The notes below the pieces were generated by a model that did no database searches, was not told the origin of the DNA, and saw only the letters and a program-made list of their open reading frames with translations. A program made the position numbers and the translations under genes. Of a stretch of 64,000 bases of DNA, positions 43,974 to 53,913 are shown piece after piece. The first letter of the stretch is position 1, and every line of letters starts with the position of its first letter. The stretch is from NCBI RefSeq assembly GCF_012221945.1, contig NZ_CP032549.1:434001-498000 (forward strand), written 5' to 3'. Origin of the DNA: Glutamicibacter mishrai. GTDB lineage: Bacteria; Actinomycetota; Actinomycetes; Actinomycetales; Micrococcaceae.

Positions 43974-45050
43974 CTAGCTGAGCCAGGCGCGCAAGGAGTT
44001 AAGGCAAGTGCGGATATCTTCCTGTGGAACATGCTCGTCGTCGCTGTGCGCGAGCAGCGCATCACCCGGACCGAAGTTCACTGCCGAGACTCCCAGCGCC
44101 GAGAAACGGGATACGTCCGTCCAACCGTATTTCGGCTTCGGTTCCTGCCCAAGGATATTAATCAGGTCAGCGGCGATTTCCTGATCCAGTCCCGGCTTGG
44201 CTCCTTCGGCGCCATCGGTGCGCTCGATCTCGAATCCGTCGAAGAGCTCGAAGACCAGTGCTTCAGCCTGAGCCAGAGTCTTGTCCGGGGCAAAACGGTA
44301 ATTGATTTCGACTTCGCAATAATCGGGAATGACGTTGCCGGCGATACCCCCGTTGATGCGCACCGCGTTCATTCCTTCGCGGTAGTCCAAGCCCTCCACG
44401 GTGATGGTTTGCGGCTGGTAGTCGGCTAGTCGCTGCAGGATCGGTGCGGCATCGTGGATGGCGTTGTGGCCCATCCAGGAGCGTCCTGAGTGTGCTGCCT
44501 TGCCACGGGTGCGAATCACGAATCGGCTGGTGCCGTTGCAACCGCCTTCGACCGTGCCGTTCGTCGGTTCCAGAAGGATGGCGAAATCAGCTTCAAGCAG
44601 TTCCGGGTTGTTCTTGGCCAATCGCCCGAGCCCTGATTTGGCCGCTTCCACTTCTTCGTGGTCGTAGAAGACATAGGTGACATCGTATTTGGCGTCCGTC
44701 AGCTCGGCGGCCAGAGCCAGCTGGACCGCTACCCCGCCCTTCATGTCGGTGGCCCCTCGGCCGTAGAGCACCCCGTCGATCACCTGGGCCGGGACCGTTC
44801 CCTTGGCGCCCTCGGTGCGCGGCAATGGGACGGTGTCCAGGTGGCCGGCGAGCACGACCCTGCGTTCGCGGCCGAAGTTGGTGCGGGCAACGATGGCGTC
44901 TTGATCGCGGTGTACCTGCAGGTGCTCCAGCTTGAGCAATGCCTGGTGTACTTGATCAGCAATTTGTCGTTCATTCCCGGAAACAGATTCAATGTTCATG
45001 ATCTGTTCGGTCAGCACTGCGACGTCCTGTTGCAGGTCCAATTCGTTCAC
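43974..45050 (-). CDS. dapE: Succinyl-diaminopimelate desuccinylase
   Basis: 358 aa M20 metallopeptidase-family enzyme releasing LL-diaminopimelate from its N-succinyl form for lysine and peptidoglycan. Metal ligands: VLAGHLDTVPL, YGRGATDMKGG, FYDHEEVEA and LAHSDDEHVP near the end. Divergent from dapD over 82 bp, so the two steps likely share regulation. Confidence 0.92.
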   Translation of the reverse strand: MNELDLQQDVAVLTEQIMNIESVSGNERQIADQVHQALLKLEHLQVHRDQDAIVARTNFGRERRVVLAGHLDTVPLPRTEGAKGTVPAQVIDGVLYGRGATDMKGGVAVQLALAAELTDAKYDVTYVFYDHEEVEAAKSGLGRLAKNNPELLEADFAILLEPTNGTVEGGCNGTSRFVIRTRGKAAHSGRSWMGHNAIHDAAPILQRLADYQPQTITVEGLDYREGMNAVRINGGIAGNVIPDYCEVEINYRFAPDKTLAQAEALVFELFDGFEIERTDGAEGAKPGLDQEIAADLINILGQEPKPKYGWTDVSRFSALGVSAVNFGPGDALLAHSDDEHVPQEDIRTCLNSLRAWLS

Positions 45051-45132
45051 GGTATTCAGCGTCCTACGTCTCTAGCTTCACTAGCCTGTCATCTATCAAC
45101 GTTACCCGGGGTTTCGACGATACGATCAGTGT

Positions 45133-46089
45133 ATGACTTCAGAATCTGTGACTTCATCCAGTGACTCCTCTGTCCGCTTGGCCTCTGGCCATGGTCTTGC
45201 CACGGTTGCCGCGGATGGAACCATCCTCGATGTTTGGTATCCAGCCCCGGTCCTCGGCGAGCTTTCGGCGGCTGAAGAGCTTTCCGGCGAACTCGCCGCG
45301 GCTGCCCAGGACGACGCTGCCCGAGGCACCACCCAGAAGGTTGTCTCGCTGACCATCGACCTCGATGTGGCTCCAGCTGACACCGCCGATGTGTGGCTGC
45401 GACTGCACCTGCTCTCCCACCGGTTGGCCCAGCCGAACACGATCAACCTCGACGGGATTTTCGGCCACCTGGCAAACGTGGTCTGGACCAACTTCGGCCC
45501 ATGCCAGGTTGATGGCTTCGAGGTAACCCGTTTGAAGCTGCGTGCCCGCGGCGCGGTCACCGTGTACGGCGTGGACAAGTTCCCTCGCATGGTCGACTAC
45601 GTGGTGCCAACCGGCGTGCGCATTGCCGATGCCGACCGTGTTCGCCTTGGCGCGCACCTCGCAGAAGGCACCACCGTCATGCACGAGGGCTTCGTGAACT
45701 TCAACGCAGGCACCTTGGGCACTTCGATGGTCGAGGGCCGCATTTCGGCTTCCGTCGTTGTCGGCAACGGCTCCGATGTTGGCGGTGGCGCTTCGATCAT
45801 GGGCACCCTTTCGGGCGGTGGACGTGAGCGCATCGTCATCGGCGAGCGGGTGCTGCTGGGCGCCAACGCCGGTGTAGGCATCTCCGTGGGCGACGACTCC
45901 GTAGTGGAAGCGGGCCTGTACGTTACCGCCGGCACCCGTGTGCTCTTGGGCGAGAAGCAAGTCAAGGCCTTGGAGCTCTCCGGAGTGCCGAACCTGCTGT
46001 TCCGCCGCAACTCGATTTCCGGCGCTGTGGAGGCATTGGCCCGCGCAGGCCAAACTGTCGAACTGAACAGCGCACTGCACGCCAACTAA
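45133..46089 (+). CDS. dapD: Tetrahydrodipicolinate N-succinyltransferase
   Basis: 318 aa. Transfers succinyl from succinyl-CoA to tetrahydrodipicolinate. The C-terminal half is a left-handed beta-helix of hexapeptide repeats ([55 protein letters not shown]). The N-terminal domain is the actinobacterial type. Divergent from dapE; followed by a terminator. Confidence 0.92.
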   Translation: MTSESVTSSSDSSVRLASGHGLATVAADGTILDVWYPAPVLGELSAAEELSGELAAAAQDDAARGTTQKVVSLTIDLDVAPADTADVWLRLHLLSHRLAQPNTINLDGIFGHLANVVWTNFGPCQVDGFEVTRLKLRARGAVTVYGVDKFPRMVDYVVPTGVRIADADRVRLGAHLAEGTTVMHEGFVNFNAGTLGTSMVEGRISASVVVGNGSDVGGGASIMGTLSGGGRERIVIGERVLLGANAGVGISVGDDSVVEAGLYVTAGTRVLLGEKQVKALELSGVPNLLFRRNSISGAVEALARAGQTVELNSALHAN

Positions 46090-46095
46090 GCCAGT

Positions 46096-46126
46096 GCGAG
46101 GGCCAGCCGAAACGGCTGGCCCTCGC
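46096..46126. terminator. Terminator after dapD
   Basis: A perfect 14-bp stem (46096-46109 with 46113-46126) and an AAA loop, then TGCATTT. Lies between dapD and a convergent hypothetical gene. Confidence 0.85.
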
Positions 46127-46131
46127 TGCAT

Positions 46132-46740
46132 TTAACCGCCGGGAAAGATGATGGTGACCATGGGCTGGATGAAGCCGTGGAAGGCCTTGGCATCTTGAAG
46201 CAAGGAAGTGCTGGCAACGATGGTCGCTCGGCCGGTGAGCCAGGCACGAGGCTCGTCCAAGGGAACATCGATGACCTGTATCTGTTGCTGCGGTGCGCTC
46301 GTATCATGATCCACCCCGTGATCCAGCAGGATTCTCTCTAATTCATCCAACCGGCGCGGCACGTAGTCCACGCTCTTGGCGACAAAGTCATCGGCATGCT
46401 GCTGGGCGAAGAGGGTCGCTTGACCGTAGTGGGCTTTGGCCAGCTTCGCTAGAGCCGGATAGCCTTCCTGGTCCAGATGCTCATGCAGCGACTTTTCCGG
46501 CGCTGCCTCCGGCTCGATCTCTCCCGTGGTCAACGCGCTCCACCAAGCGCTCCACTCTTGCTTGAACTGCCCATGAGCGGCGTCGGCTCCATTGCGGTTC
46601 TTCACCACGGAGGTCAGTCGCGAATTCGGTCCGGCCTCAGCCGGATCAACTCCACCGAGCTCACGTAAGTACAAGGCCATCAACATCGTCTGATTGGTTT
46701 TTACCGCCAAAGACCAGTTGTTTCCACGACGAAAGTACAT
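46132..46740 (-). CDS. Protein of unknown function
   Basis: I do not recognise this protein. About 202 aa from an ATG that has AGGTGG 5 nt upstream; an in-frame ATG at 46764 would add 8 residues. It has no membrane helix or signal peptide. The first part is basic (MYFRRGNNWSLAVKTNQ) and resembles small proteins that act on variable-length lists of residues such as GPNSRLTSVVKNRNGADA, suggestive of a helical, possibly nucleic-acid-associated, fold. The middle is helical and charged. The end (VTIIFPGG) is more hydrophobic. It sits alone between convergent dapD and gltA. Confidence 0.6.
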   Translation of the reverse strand: MYFRRGNNWSLAVKTNQTMLMALYLRELGGVDPAEAGPNSRLTSVVKNRNGADAAHGQFKQEWSAWWSALTTGEIEPEAAPEKSLHEHLDQEGYPALAKLAKAHYGQATLFAQQHADDFVAKSVDYVPRRLDELERILLDHGVDHDTSAPQQQIQVIDVPLDEPRAWLTGRATIVASTSLLQDAKAFHGFIQPMVTIIFPGG

Positions 46741-46818
46741 GCATACCACCTGACTTTTAGGCATACCCCCGCGGTCTTAGATTCAAAGGATACTCCCGTC
46801 AAGGTGGTTAAAACAGAT

Positions 46819-46856
46819 AAGGAGCCTCCCACCAATTCAATGGTGGAAAGCTCCTT
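46819..46856 (-). terminator. Terminator after gltA
   Basis: Two-part stem: AAGGAGC with GCTCCTT outside and CCACCA with TGGTGG inside, separated by small internal bulges. A T-rich run follows in the gltA direction. Confidence 0.7.
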
Positions 46857-46883
46857 GTCAGCGAACGCTATATACCCGGTGGC

Positions 46884-48164
46884 TTAGAGGCCTGGGTAGT
46901 TGCGAGCGGTTTCACCCATGTACAGCTGACGTGGGCGGCCGATCTTCAGTTCAGGATCCTTGATCATTTCGCGCCACTGTGCGATCCAGCCTGGCAGGCG
47001 GCCGATGGCGAACAACACGGTGAACATCTTTTCAGGGAAGCCCATGGCGGTGTAGATCAGACCGGTGTAGAAGTCCACGTTCGGGTAGAGCTTGCGCGAG
47101 ATGAAGTACTCATCGTTCAGCGCGGTCTCTTCCAGCTTCATCGCGATCTCAAGCAGCTCGTTCTTGCCCTGCTTGGCCAGCAGGTCGTGAGCGGTCTTCT
47201 TGATGATCTTGGCGCGTGGATCGTAGTTCTTGTACACGCGGTGGCCGAAGCCCATCAGGCGTACGCCGTCTTCCTTGTTCTTGACCTTCTGCATGAAGTC
47301 TTCTGGTGAGATGCCAGAGGACTGGATCTCGCGCAGCATCTTCAGGACGGCTTCGTTGGCGCCGCCGTGGGCTGGGCCGGACAGAGCGTGGATGCCAGCG
47401 GAAACCGAAGCGAACATGTTGGCTTCCGAAGAGCCGACCAAGCGCACGGTGGAGGTCGAGCAGTTCTGCTCGTGGTCTGCGTGCAGGATCAGCAGCAGGT
47501 CAAGGGCCTTGACCACGTCTGGATCCAACAGGTAAGGCTCGGCAGCGGTGCCGAAGCACAGGCGCAGGAAGTTCTCGACCATGTTCATCGAGTTATCCGG
47601 GTACAGCAGGGCCTGTCCGATGGACTTCTTGTGCGCGTAGGCAGCCAGAACTGGCAGCTTGGCCAGCAGGCGCAGGGTCGAACGCTCGACCTGCTCGTCG
47701 TCCTTTGGATCCAGGGAATCTTGGTACCAGGTGGACAGCGCGGAAACTGCGGAGGACAGAACTGGCATCGGGTGCGCGTCACGCGGGAAGCCGCCGAAGA
47801 AGCCCTTGAGCTCTTCGTGCAGCAGGGTGTGGCGGCGCAGCGAGTTGTCGAATTCTGCAAGCTGGTCTGCAGTTGGCAGTTCGCCGTAGATCAGCAGGTA
47901 GGTTACCTCGATGAAGCTGGACTTCTCGGCCAGCTGCTCGATAGGGTAACCGCGGTAACGCAGGATGCCTGCATCGCCGTCGATGTAGGTGATCGCGGAT
48001 TTGGTGGCCGCGGTGTTCATGAAGCCAGGATCGTAGGTCACGTTCCCAGTGGTCTTCAATAGTGGGGCTACGCTGAATCCGTCGTTGCCTTCAGCAGCCG
48101 GAATTACCGGAAGCTCAAGATTGGATTCTCCAAAGTGTAGCTGTGCAGATGTAGTATCTGTCAT
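46884..48164 (-). CDS. gltA: Citrate synthase
   Basis: About 426 aa type II citrate synthase, condensing acetyl-CoA and oxaloacetate in the TCA cycle. Catalytic residues lie in SGPAHGGANEAVLKML (His), FGHRVYKNYDPRAK (His) and VDFYTGLIY (Asp). The ATG at 48164 is preferred since AGGAGAA lies just upstream; a start at 48212 would lack a site. Stands between a hypothetical gene and dapC, all read leftward. Confidence 0.95.
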   Translation of the reverse strand: MTDTTSAQLHFGESNLELPVIPAAEGNDGFSVAPLLKTTGNVTYDPGFMNTAATKSAITYIDGDAGILRYRGYPIEQLAEKSSFIEVTYLLIYGELPTADQLAEFDNSLRRHTLLHEELKGFFGGFPRDAHPMPVLSSAVSALSTWYQDSLDPKDDEQVERSTLRLLAKLPVLAAYAHKKSIGQALLYPDNSMNMVENFLRLCFGTAAEPYLLDPDVVKALDLLLILHADHEQNCSTSTVRLVGSSEANMFASVSAGIHALSGPAHGGANEAVLKMLREIQSSGISPEDFMQKVKNKEDGVRLMGFGHRVYKNYDPRAKIIKKTAHDLLAKQGKNELLEIAMKLEETALNDEYFISRKLYPNVDFYTGLIYTAMGFPEKMFTVLFAIGRLPGWIAQWREMIKDPELKIGRPRQLYMGETARNYPGL

Positions 48165-48262
48165 TGCTTCTCCTAACCGGAAAGCGTGTAGTTCCGAAAG
48201 GTCAGTCGTCACCGTAGAACATACCGCGATTTGACCCCATCCCGCTAATCAGACTGTCATCT

Positions 48263-49378
48263 TCACCGGTTGGCGGAAGAATTCAGCCGTTCAACGGCGG
48301 CCGCGATCCGTTCGTCGGAGGCGGTCAATGCCACGCGCACGTGGCGTTCTCCTGCAGTTCCATAAAAGGCACCTGGACCAGCGACGATTCCCAGCTGCGC
48401 GAGGGCGCCGATGGTCTCGAAGCTTGGCCGGTCCTGGGTGCACCATAGGTACAGGCCGGCCACCGAATCCTCGATTCGCAGGCCGAAGTTTTCCAGGGCG
48501 GGGCGCAGCGCGTCGCGTCGGTCCCGGTAGAGCTCTCGCTGGGTGGCTACGTGCTCGTCGTCGTTCAGCGCCACCACCATGGCGTGCTGGATCGGGCCAG
48601 GCACGATCATTCCGGCGTGCTTGCGACTGTTGATCAGCGTCGGCATGAGATTTGGCGCGCCAGCGACAAAGGCGGCGCGGTAGCCTGCGAGGTTCGACTG
48701 CTTGGAAAGCGAGTAGAGCGCCAGCAGGTTATCCAGGTTGCCGCCGTTGACCTTCGGGTCCAGGATGCTGGGCACCTGGCCTTCGAATTCTTTCCAGCCA
48801 AGTTCTGCGTAGCACTCATCCGATGCGACAACGGCACCGATTTCACGAGCCTGTTCGACGATTTTCTTCAGCTGGTCGGCGCTGGTGACCTTGCCGGTGG
48901 GGTTGCCAGGCGAGTTGACCCAGATGAGCTTGACGCGCGAGAGCTCGTCGGCACCCAGTTCATCAAGGTCGTCGGTGGCAATCGGGGTCGCGCCGACAAG
49001 CTGTGCGCCAATGTCATAGGTCGGGTATGCGATTTTTGGACGCACGACGATGTCCTCGGCACCGATGCCCAGGAACAGCGGCAGCCAAGCCACCATTTCC
49101 TTGGAGCCCACGGTGGGCATCACGTCGTTGATGCCCAGGCCAGTGACCTGGCGGCGGCGTGCGAACCAATCCACGATGGCCTGGCGAACTTCGACGGTTC
49201 CGTGTGTGGTGGGGTAACCGTGGGAGTTCGCGCCGTCGGTCAGCGCGTCTTGGATGAGCTGTGGGGTGTCGTCAACCGGCGTGCCGATCGACAGGTCCAC
49301 GACTCCCCCTGGGTGCTTCGCTGCCTGCTCGCGGTATGGAGCAAGCTGGTTCCAGGGGTAATCGGGGAGCTCAAGCAT
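48263..49378 (-). CDS. dapC: Succinyldiaminopimelate transaminase
   Basis: 371 aa class I/II PLP aminotransferase. The PLP lysine is in LYSLSKQSNLAGYRAAF; NSPGNPTGKV and SDECYAELGW are fold hallmarks. DapC transfers an amino group to N-succinyl-2-amino-6-ketopimelate in the lysine pathway; the fdxA-dapC order is the usual actinobacterial arrangement and supports this over a generic aminotransferase. 11 bp after the ferredoxin gene. Confidence 0.88.
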   Translation of the reverse strand: MLELPDYPWNQLAPYREQAAKHPGGVVDLSIGTPVDDTPQLIQDALTDGANSHGYPTTHGTVEVRQAIVDWFARRRQVTGLGINDVMPTVGSKEMVAWLPLFLGIGAEDIVVRPKIAYPTYDIGAQLVGATPIATDDLDELGADELSRVKLIWVNSPGNPTGKVTSADQLKKIVEQAREIGAVVASDECYAELGWKEFEGQVPSILDPKVNGGNLDNLLALYSLSKQSNLAGYRAAFVAGAPNLMPTLINSRKHAGMIVPGPIQHAMVVALNDDEHVATQRELYRDRRDALRPALENFGLRIEDSVAGLYLWCTQDRPSFETIGALAQLGIVAGPGAFYGTAGERHVRVALTASDERIAAAVERLNSSANR

Positions 49379-49389
49379 GAAAGTAAAAC

Positions 49390-49713
49390 CTAGCCTTGGT
49401 TCTGAGGTGGCAAAGCACTGATGAATGGGTGATCAGTACCGGTGTTACCAATTTTAGCGGCGCCGCCCGGGGAACCAAGTTCATCGAAAAAGTCGACGTT
49501 CGCCTTGTAATAGTCAGCCCACTCGTCTGGCACATCATCTTCGTAGTAGATGGCTTCAACGGGGCAGACGGGTTCGCAGGCGCCGCAGTCTACGCATTCA
49601 TCCGGGTGAATGTACAGCGAGCGCTCGCCTTCATAAATACAATCTACCGGGCACTCTTCGACGCACGCCTTGTCTTTCACGTCGACGCACGGCTGAGCGA
49701 TGATGTAAGTCAC
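49390..49713 (-). CDS. fdxA: 7Fe-type ferredoxin (3Fe-4S/4Fe-4S)
   Basis: About 107 aa from a GTG at 49713 ([20 protein letters not shown]); a longer frame to 49737 is less likely because the fold starts at this point. Two cysteine clusters: [17 protein letters not shown] and [12 protein letters not shown], as in actinobacterial seven-iron ferredoxins. The tail [21 protein letters not shown] is also typical. Electron carrier, partner unknown. Probably cotranscribed with dapC. Confidence 0.92.
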   Translation of the reverse strand: MTYIIAQPCVDVKDKACVEECPVDCIYEGERSLYIHPDECVDCGACEPVCPVEAIYYEDDVPDEWADYYKANVDFFDELGSPGGAAKIGNTGTDHPFISALPPQNQG

Positions 49714-49927
49714 GAGGGCCGAGACCTTTCCTTGCACTTGGTGGTTTCAACACGAGCCAGCCGGATTCCTGGATGCTGTTTGAATCCCTTACCAGCTCAA
49801 ACTACAGTCTAGTCCTGATATCAATACATCAAAGCGCCCGAGAGCCTGCTGTGACGTAACCGACCATTCACATTTCAGCCTCAGAGGGTTTAGATGAATT
49901 CTTCTTACGAAAAGATGACGCGGAAAA

Positions 49928-50173
49928 ATGCTTAGTTTTAGTGATGTGACTCCCGGTGAACGCATAGTTGTGCGTTATCGCTTGTCCGTGGACGCCGCAG
50001 GCGTTGGCGGGCGTTTTAGCGATGCACTGGGCGAGTTGCAGGCGGTCACCGATGAATCAATCAGCGTGCAGACGCGATCTGATCTGGTGGTCATCCCCCG
50101 CTCAATGATCACCCATGCCAAGTTGGTTCCGCCTGCCCCGGCGCGTCGCCGGCCGCGAACGCCAAGGAATTAG
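49928..50173 (+). CDS. Small SH3-like/acetyltransferase-N-domain-like protein
   Basis: 81 aa. The sequence VTPGERIVVRYRLS, ALGELQAVTDESISVQTRSDLVVIPRSMITHAKLVPP looks like a small beta-barrel. It resembles, from memory, the N-terminal domain of Rv0428c-type GNAT proteins, but here no acetyltransferase domain follows. Ends in a short basic tail. Divergent from fdxA. Function unknown. Confidence 0.65.
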   Translation: MLSFSDVTPGERIVVRYRLSVDAAGVGGRFSDALGELQAVTDESISVQTRSDLVVIPRSMITHAKLVPPAPARRRPRTPRN

Positions 50174-50269
50174 CGCACATCAGGATCTATCCGGTGCTGG
50201 AATCCGCTGTTTGGCGACATGTGATTTGATACTGCCAATCACTCGCCGATTTTCCCGTATGCTGTTTTT

Positions 50270-50800
50270 ATGCCTTCTGACAAACTTGTCCAATCGCGAG
50301 CACGTGCACTCAGCTCACCGCTGAGGCTGCGTATTCTGCGTTTGTGCCTCCACGAGTCACGAACCAACAAGGAAATCGCGGACATTCTTGATCTGAACCC
50401 GGCCACTTCCCTGCACCATGTGCGGACGCTGGTGAACAACGGCTACCTCGCTCCAGAGGAGGCCCGCCGCGGCAATCGTGGCGCGAAAGAAGTTCCTTAC
50501 CGCAGCACCAAGCAGTCCTGGGGAACACGTATCCCGGACGCAGCCCCAATGCTGGTTGATACTTTCCTGCAGGAAATCGAGGGCTTGGATCCCCAAGAAA
50601 TCCAGATCATCCGGGTCGGCCTGAAACTCAGCGACGAGTCCCGGCAAGAGATGATGTCCCGGCTTCGCGAAGTCATCGAGGACTACGCGATGCGCGATCC
50701 TGAGGAAGATGGCGTAGCGACGTCGCTGTTCCTGGCCCATCACCTGGACATCACGGGCAATTCCAGTGCCGAGGACCCAAACGCCCCCAACGACAACTGA
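50270..50800 (+). CDS. ArsR-like winged-helix transcriptional regulator
   Basis: 176 aa. The N-terminal winged helix is clear: SSPLRLRILRLCLHESRTNKEIADILDLNPATSLHHVRTLVNNGYL. The rest (QEIEGLDPQEIQIIRVGLKLSDESRQEMMSRLREV) is helical, perhaps a dimerisation part. No metal-binding Cys pair is evident. 96 bp after the small protein gene; followed by a strong terminator. Confidence 0.85.
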   Translation: MPSDKLVQSRARALSSPLRLRILRLCLHESRTNKEIADILDLNPATSLHHVRTLVNNGYLAPEEARRGNRGAKEVPYRSTKQSWGTRIPDAAPMLVDTFLQEIEGLDPQEIQIIRVGLKLSDESRQEMMSRLREVIEDYAMRDPEEDGVATSLFLAHHLDITGNSSAEDPNAPNDN

Positions 50801-50804
50801 TATT

Positions 50805-50853
50805 AAAAGCAGAAGGTGAACTTCCCGGTCTGGGAAGTTCACCTTCTGCTTTT
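50805..50853. terminator. Bidirectional terminator
   Basis: A perfect 22-bp stem (50805-50826 with 50832-50853), starting with four A and ending with four T. Serves the wHTH gene and probably the convergent membrane-protein gene, whose stop lies in the last stem bases. Confidence 0.9.
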
Positions 50854-51289
50854 AGTTCTGACGGTGCTGTTTGCGAATCACTCGCAGGGCCAGCACCAGG
50901 CCGATGATCGCAGGAACAATCATTCCGTACATCCACAGGGCCGAGGCTAACGCCGGGCCAGGCAGATACTTGTAATACTGCATGCCGAGGATCAGCTGGT
51001 CGTCGCCCACGTAGGAGATCAAGCCTACGCAGACATAGCAGCCAATGAAGCCCAGCGCGCCGGACCATAGTTTCCCGGAGGATACCGCGGCCCAGTAGAC
51101 CAGAAGGCCCAGGAGCAGCCAGGCGACCGCCACGCCCCACACCAGCGGAACGTCATTGGCGACGTAGCTGATGGATGCGTGGATAGCAGTGCCGAAAAGT
51201 CCTGCTACCAGGGCAACAACAACCCCGCGCCAGAGCGCGGAGAGGTTGCTGCCTTGGGTATTGCGCTGATTAGGAGCGAGCGCGTGCAC
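50852..51289 (-). CDS. Small four-helix membrane protein
   Basis: About 145 aa with four predicted membrane helices (VVVALVAGLFGTAI, WGVAVAWLLLGLLVYW, GALGFIGCYVCVGLISYV, LWMYGMIVPAIIGLVLAL). Family not recognised. The GTG at 51289 is chosen because AAGG lies 6 nt upstream; it then overlaps the end of typA by 20 bp, and a GTG at 51304 is an alternative. Translational coupling to typA is likely. Confidence 0.72.
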   Translation of the reverse strand: MHALAPNQRNTQGSNLSALWRGVVVALVAGLFGTAIHASISYVANDVPLVWGVAVAWLLLGLLVYWAAVSSGKLWSGALGFIGCYVCVGLISYVGDDQLILGMQYYKYLPGPALASALWMYGMIVPAIIGLVLALRVIRKQHRQN

Positions 51290-53177
51290 GGGTTGCCTTG
51301 GCACGGTCGTTGGCGTTCAGCAGTACCTTGCGGATACGGATGGCTTCTGGGGTGACCTCAACGCACTCGTCTTCGCGAGCGAATTCCAGCGACTCTTCCA
51401 GAGTCAGGGTGCGTGGTGGGGTCAGGTTCTCGAAGCTGTCCGAGGAAGCTGCACGCATGTTGGTGAGCTTCTTTTCCTTGGTGATGTTCACGTCCATGTC
51501 GTCGGCGCGGGAGTTCTCGCCCACGATCATGCCCTCGTAAACCTCTTCGGTTGGCTTCACGAAGAAGTTCATGCGTTCCTGCAGGTTGATCATTGCGAAT
51601 GGAGTCACAACGCCAGCGCGGTCGGCAACGATCGAACCGTTGATGCGGTACTCGATGGCACCTGCCCATGGCTCGTAGCCTTCAGCCAGCGACGAAGCGA
51701 TGCCGGCACCGCGGGTGTCGGTCAGGAAGCGGGTACGGAAGCCGATCAGGCCACGTGCTGGAACCATGAATTCCATGCGAACCCAGCCGGTGCCGTGGTT
51801 CGACATGTCGGTCATGCGGCCCTTGCGCGAAGCCAGCAGCTGGGTGATAGCACCCAGGTATTCTTCCGGCACGTCAATGGTCATGCGTTCCATTGGCTCG
51901 TGGACCTTGCCATCGACAACCTTGGTCACAACCTGTGGCTTGCCGACGGTCAGCTCGAAGCCTTCACGACGCATCTGCTCAACAAGAATAGCCAGTGCCA
52001 GTTCGCCACGGCCCTGGACTTCCCAAGCATCCGGACGCTCGGTTGGCAGGATGTTCAGCGAAACGTTACCGATCAGTTCCTTGTCCAGGCGATCCTTCAC
52101 CTGGCGGGCGGTGACCTTGGCGCCCTTGACCTTGCCAGCCAGTGGCGAGGTGTTGATACCGATGGTCATCGAGATTGCTGGTGGATCAACGGTGATCAGT
52201 GGCAGCGGCTTAGGATTCTCAAGGTCGGTGAGGGTTTCACCAATCATGATGTCTTCGATACCGGCAACTGCGACGATCTCGCCTGGGCCAGCTTCTTCAG
52301 CTGGAACACGCTGCAGACCCTTGGTGGCCAGAAGCTCGGTGATCTTCACCTGCTTCATGGTGCCGTCCTGGCGGGCCCAGTTGACCTGCTGGCCCTTGCG
52401 CAGGGTGCCGTTGATCATGCGCAGCAGAGCCAGACGGCCGAGGAATGGCGATGCGTCAAGGTTGGTGACATGTGCCTGCAGAACTTCGCCCTCGTTGTAG
52501 GTCGGAGCAGGAACGTGCTTGATGATGGTCTCGAACAGTGGCTCGAGATCTTCGTTGTCTGGCAGGGTGCCATCGGCTGGCTGGTTCATCGAAGCGTAGC
52601 CGGCCTTGCCCGAGGCGAAGACAACAGGAACGTTCAAGATGGCGTCCAGATCCAGGTCCGGAGCTTCATCAGCCAAGTCGGAAGCCAGGCCCAGCAGCAG
52701 GTCCATGGAGTCGGAGATGACGCCATCGATGCGGGAGTCCGGGCGGTCGGTCTTGTTGACCACGATGATGACTGGCAGGTTAGCGCCCAGTGCCTTACGC
52801 AGCACGAAGCGGGTCTGTGGCAGTGGGCCTTCGGAAGCGTCAACGAGCAGAACCACGCCGTCCACCATGGACAGGCCGCGCTCGACCTCGCCACCGAAGT
52901 CAGCGTGACCCGGGGTGTCGATGACGTTGATGGTCATGTTCTTGCCGTCAGCAGCTGGACCGCTGTAGAACACGGTGGTGTTCTTGGCGAGAATGGTAAT
53001 GCCCTTCTCGCGTTCCAGTTCGCCGGAGTCCATCACGCGATCTTCGGTTTCACCATGGCTGTCGAATGCGCCGGTCTGCTGAAGCATTGCGTTGACCAAG
53101 GTGGTCTTGCCGTGGTCAACGTGTGCAACGATGGCTACATTGCGAAGTTCATCGCGACTAATGGTGTTAGCTGACAT
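51270..53177 (-). CDS. typA: Ribosome-associated GTPase TypA/BipA
   Basis: About 635 aa translational GTPase of the EF-G/LepA superfamily, linked to ribosome assembly and stress or cold adaptation. G motifs: AHVDHGKTT (G1), [11 protein letters not shown] (G3), NKTDR (G4). Domain V and the C-terminal BipA-specific part follow ([34 protein letters not shown]). The ATG at 53177 is chosen because the GTPase domain begins at once; a longer frame to 53267 is less likely. Confidence 0.95.
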   Translation of the reverse strand: MSANTISRDELRNVAIVAHVDHGKTTLVNAMLQQTGAFDSHGETEDRVMDSGELEREKGITILAKNTTVFYSGPAADGKNMTINVIDTPGHADFGGEVERGLSMVDGVVLLVDASEGPLPQTRFVLRKALGANLPVIIVVNKTDRPDSRIDGVISDSMDLLLGLASDLADEAPDLDLDAILNVPVVFASGKAGYASMNQPADGTLPDNEDLEPLFETIIKHVPAPTYNEGEVLQAHVTNLDASPFLGRLALLRMINGTLRKGQQVNWARQDGTMKQVKITELLATKGLQRVPAEEAGPGEIVAVAGIEDIMIGETLTDLENPKPLPLITVDPPAISMTIGINTSPLAGKVKGAKVTARQVKDRLDKELIGNVSLNILPTERPDAWEVQGRGELALAILVEQMRREGFELTVGKPQVVTKVVDGKVHEPMERMTIDVPEEYLGAITQLLASRKGRMTDMSNHGTGWVRMEFMVPARGLIGFRTRFLTDTRGAGIASSLAEGYEPWAGAIEYRINGSIVADRAGVVTPFAMINLQERMNFFVKPTEEVYEGMIVGENSRADDMDVNITKEKKLTNMRAASSDSFENLTPPRTLTLEESLEFAREDECVEVTPEAIRIRKVLLNANDRAKATRARARS

Positions 53178-53323
53178 GCGTGAAGGCTCACTTCCGCTCG
53201 AGGATTTTGGGTCTAAGGAGACGGGGCCAAAGTCGACCCAACAAACTAGTTTACGCTGTTCCTGCAAATACTCCGGTGCTCTGTGTCAGAACATACAAGA
53301 ATTTCACGTAAAGTCGCGGAAAA

Positions 53324-53866
53324 TCAACGGTTGGATTGGGTGGAAATCCAGTACCGAAGAGTCCTGGTGCCGTCCGCGGCATCCAGATGCGGGAATTGCT
53401 GATCCAGTTCGCCCCCGCATTTGAGGATCGTAGCGATGGAACCGGCGTTGGTGCTATCGCAGGTGACTAGTGCCTGATCCACTCCGGCGGCTTGCACTTC
53501 ACGCAGGCCGAACTGGCACAGGGCCGCGGCCACGCCACGGCGCCGATGCTCTGGAACGACTCCGTAGCCGATGTGCCCGCCCTTTTGGAGCAGCCAATCA
53601 TTGAGTTCGTAGCGCACGGAGACGCGCCCAACCAGTTCTCCGTCGTCGAAGGCGGCAAAGAGCGCCGAGCGCACCCAGCCATCGGGAATGTTTTCTCCGC
53701 GCCTACCTGCACTCATCCGGTAGATGAATTCTTCCCACTGCTGATCTTCAGACCAGGTTGGCAAGAATTCGAAGTCGTCGGCCAGCATCGCATGATGAGC
53801 GTCGATGGCTTGTTGCTCGTCTTGACTAGCTAGTTCGCGAAACTCCAGGGCGGTGGTGAAGGCCAT
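53324..53866 (-). CDS. GNAT-family N-acetyltransferase
   Basis: 180 aa. The acetyl-CoA site is in IGYGVVPEHRRRGVAAALCQFGL, with LVTCDSTNAGSIATILKCGGE the typical end of the fold. Substrate unknown. Stands alone between typA and the thiamine operon, with the same direction. Confidence 0.85.
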   Translation of the reverse strand: MAFTTALEFRELASQDEQQAIDAHHAMLADDFEFLPTWSEDQQWEEFIYRMSAGRRGENIPDGWVRSALFAAFDDGELVGRVSVRYELNDWLLQKGGHIGYGVVPEHRRRGVAAALCQFGLREVQAAGVDQALVTCDSTNAGSIATILKCGGELDQQFPHLDAADGTRTLRYWISTQSNR

Positions 53867-53913
53867 AGGGCCATTATGTCAGCCACGGAGACCCGGCAAA
53901 ATTCCGCATCCTG

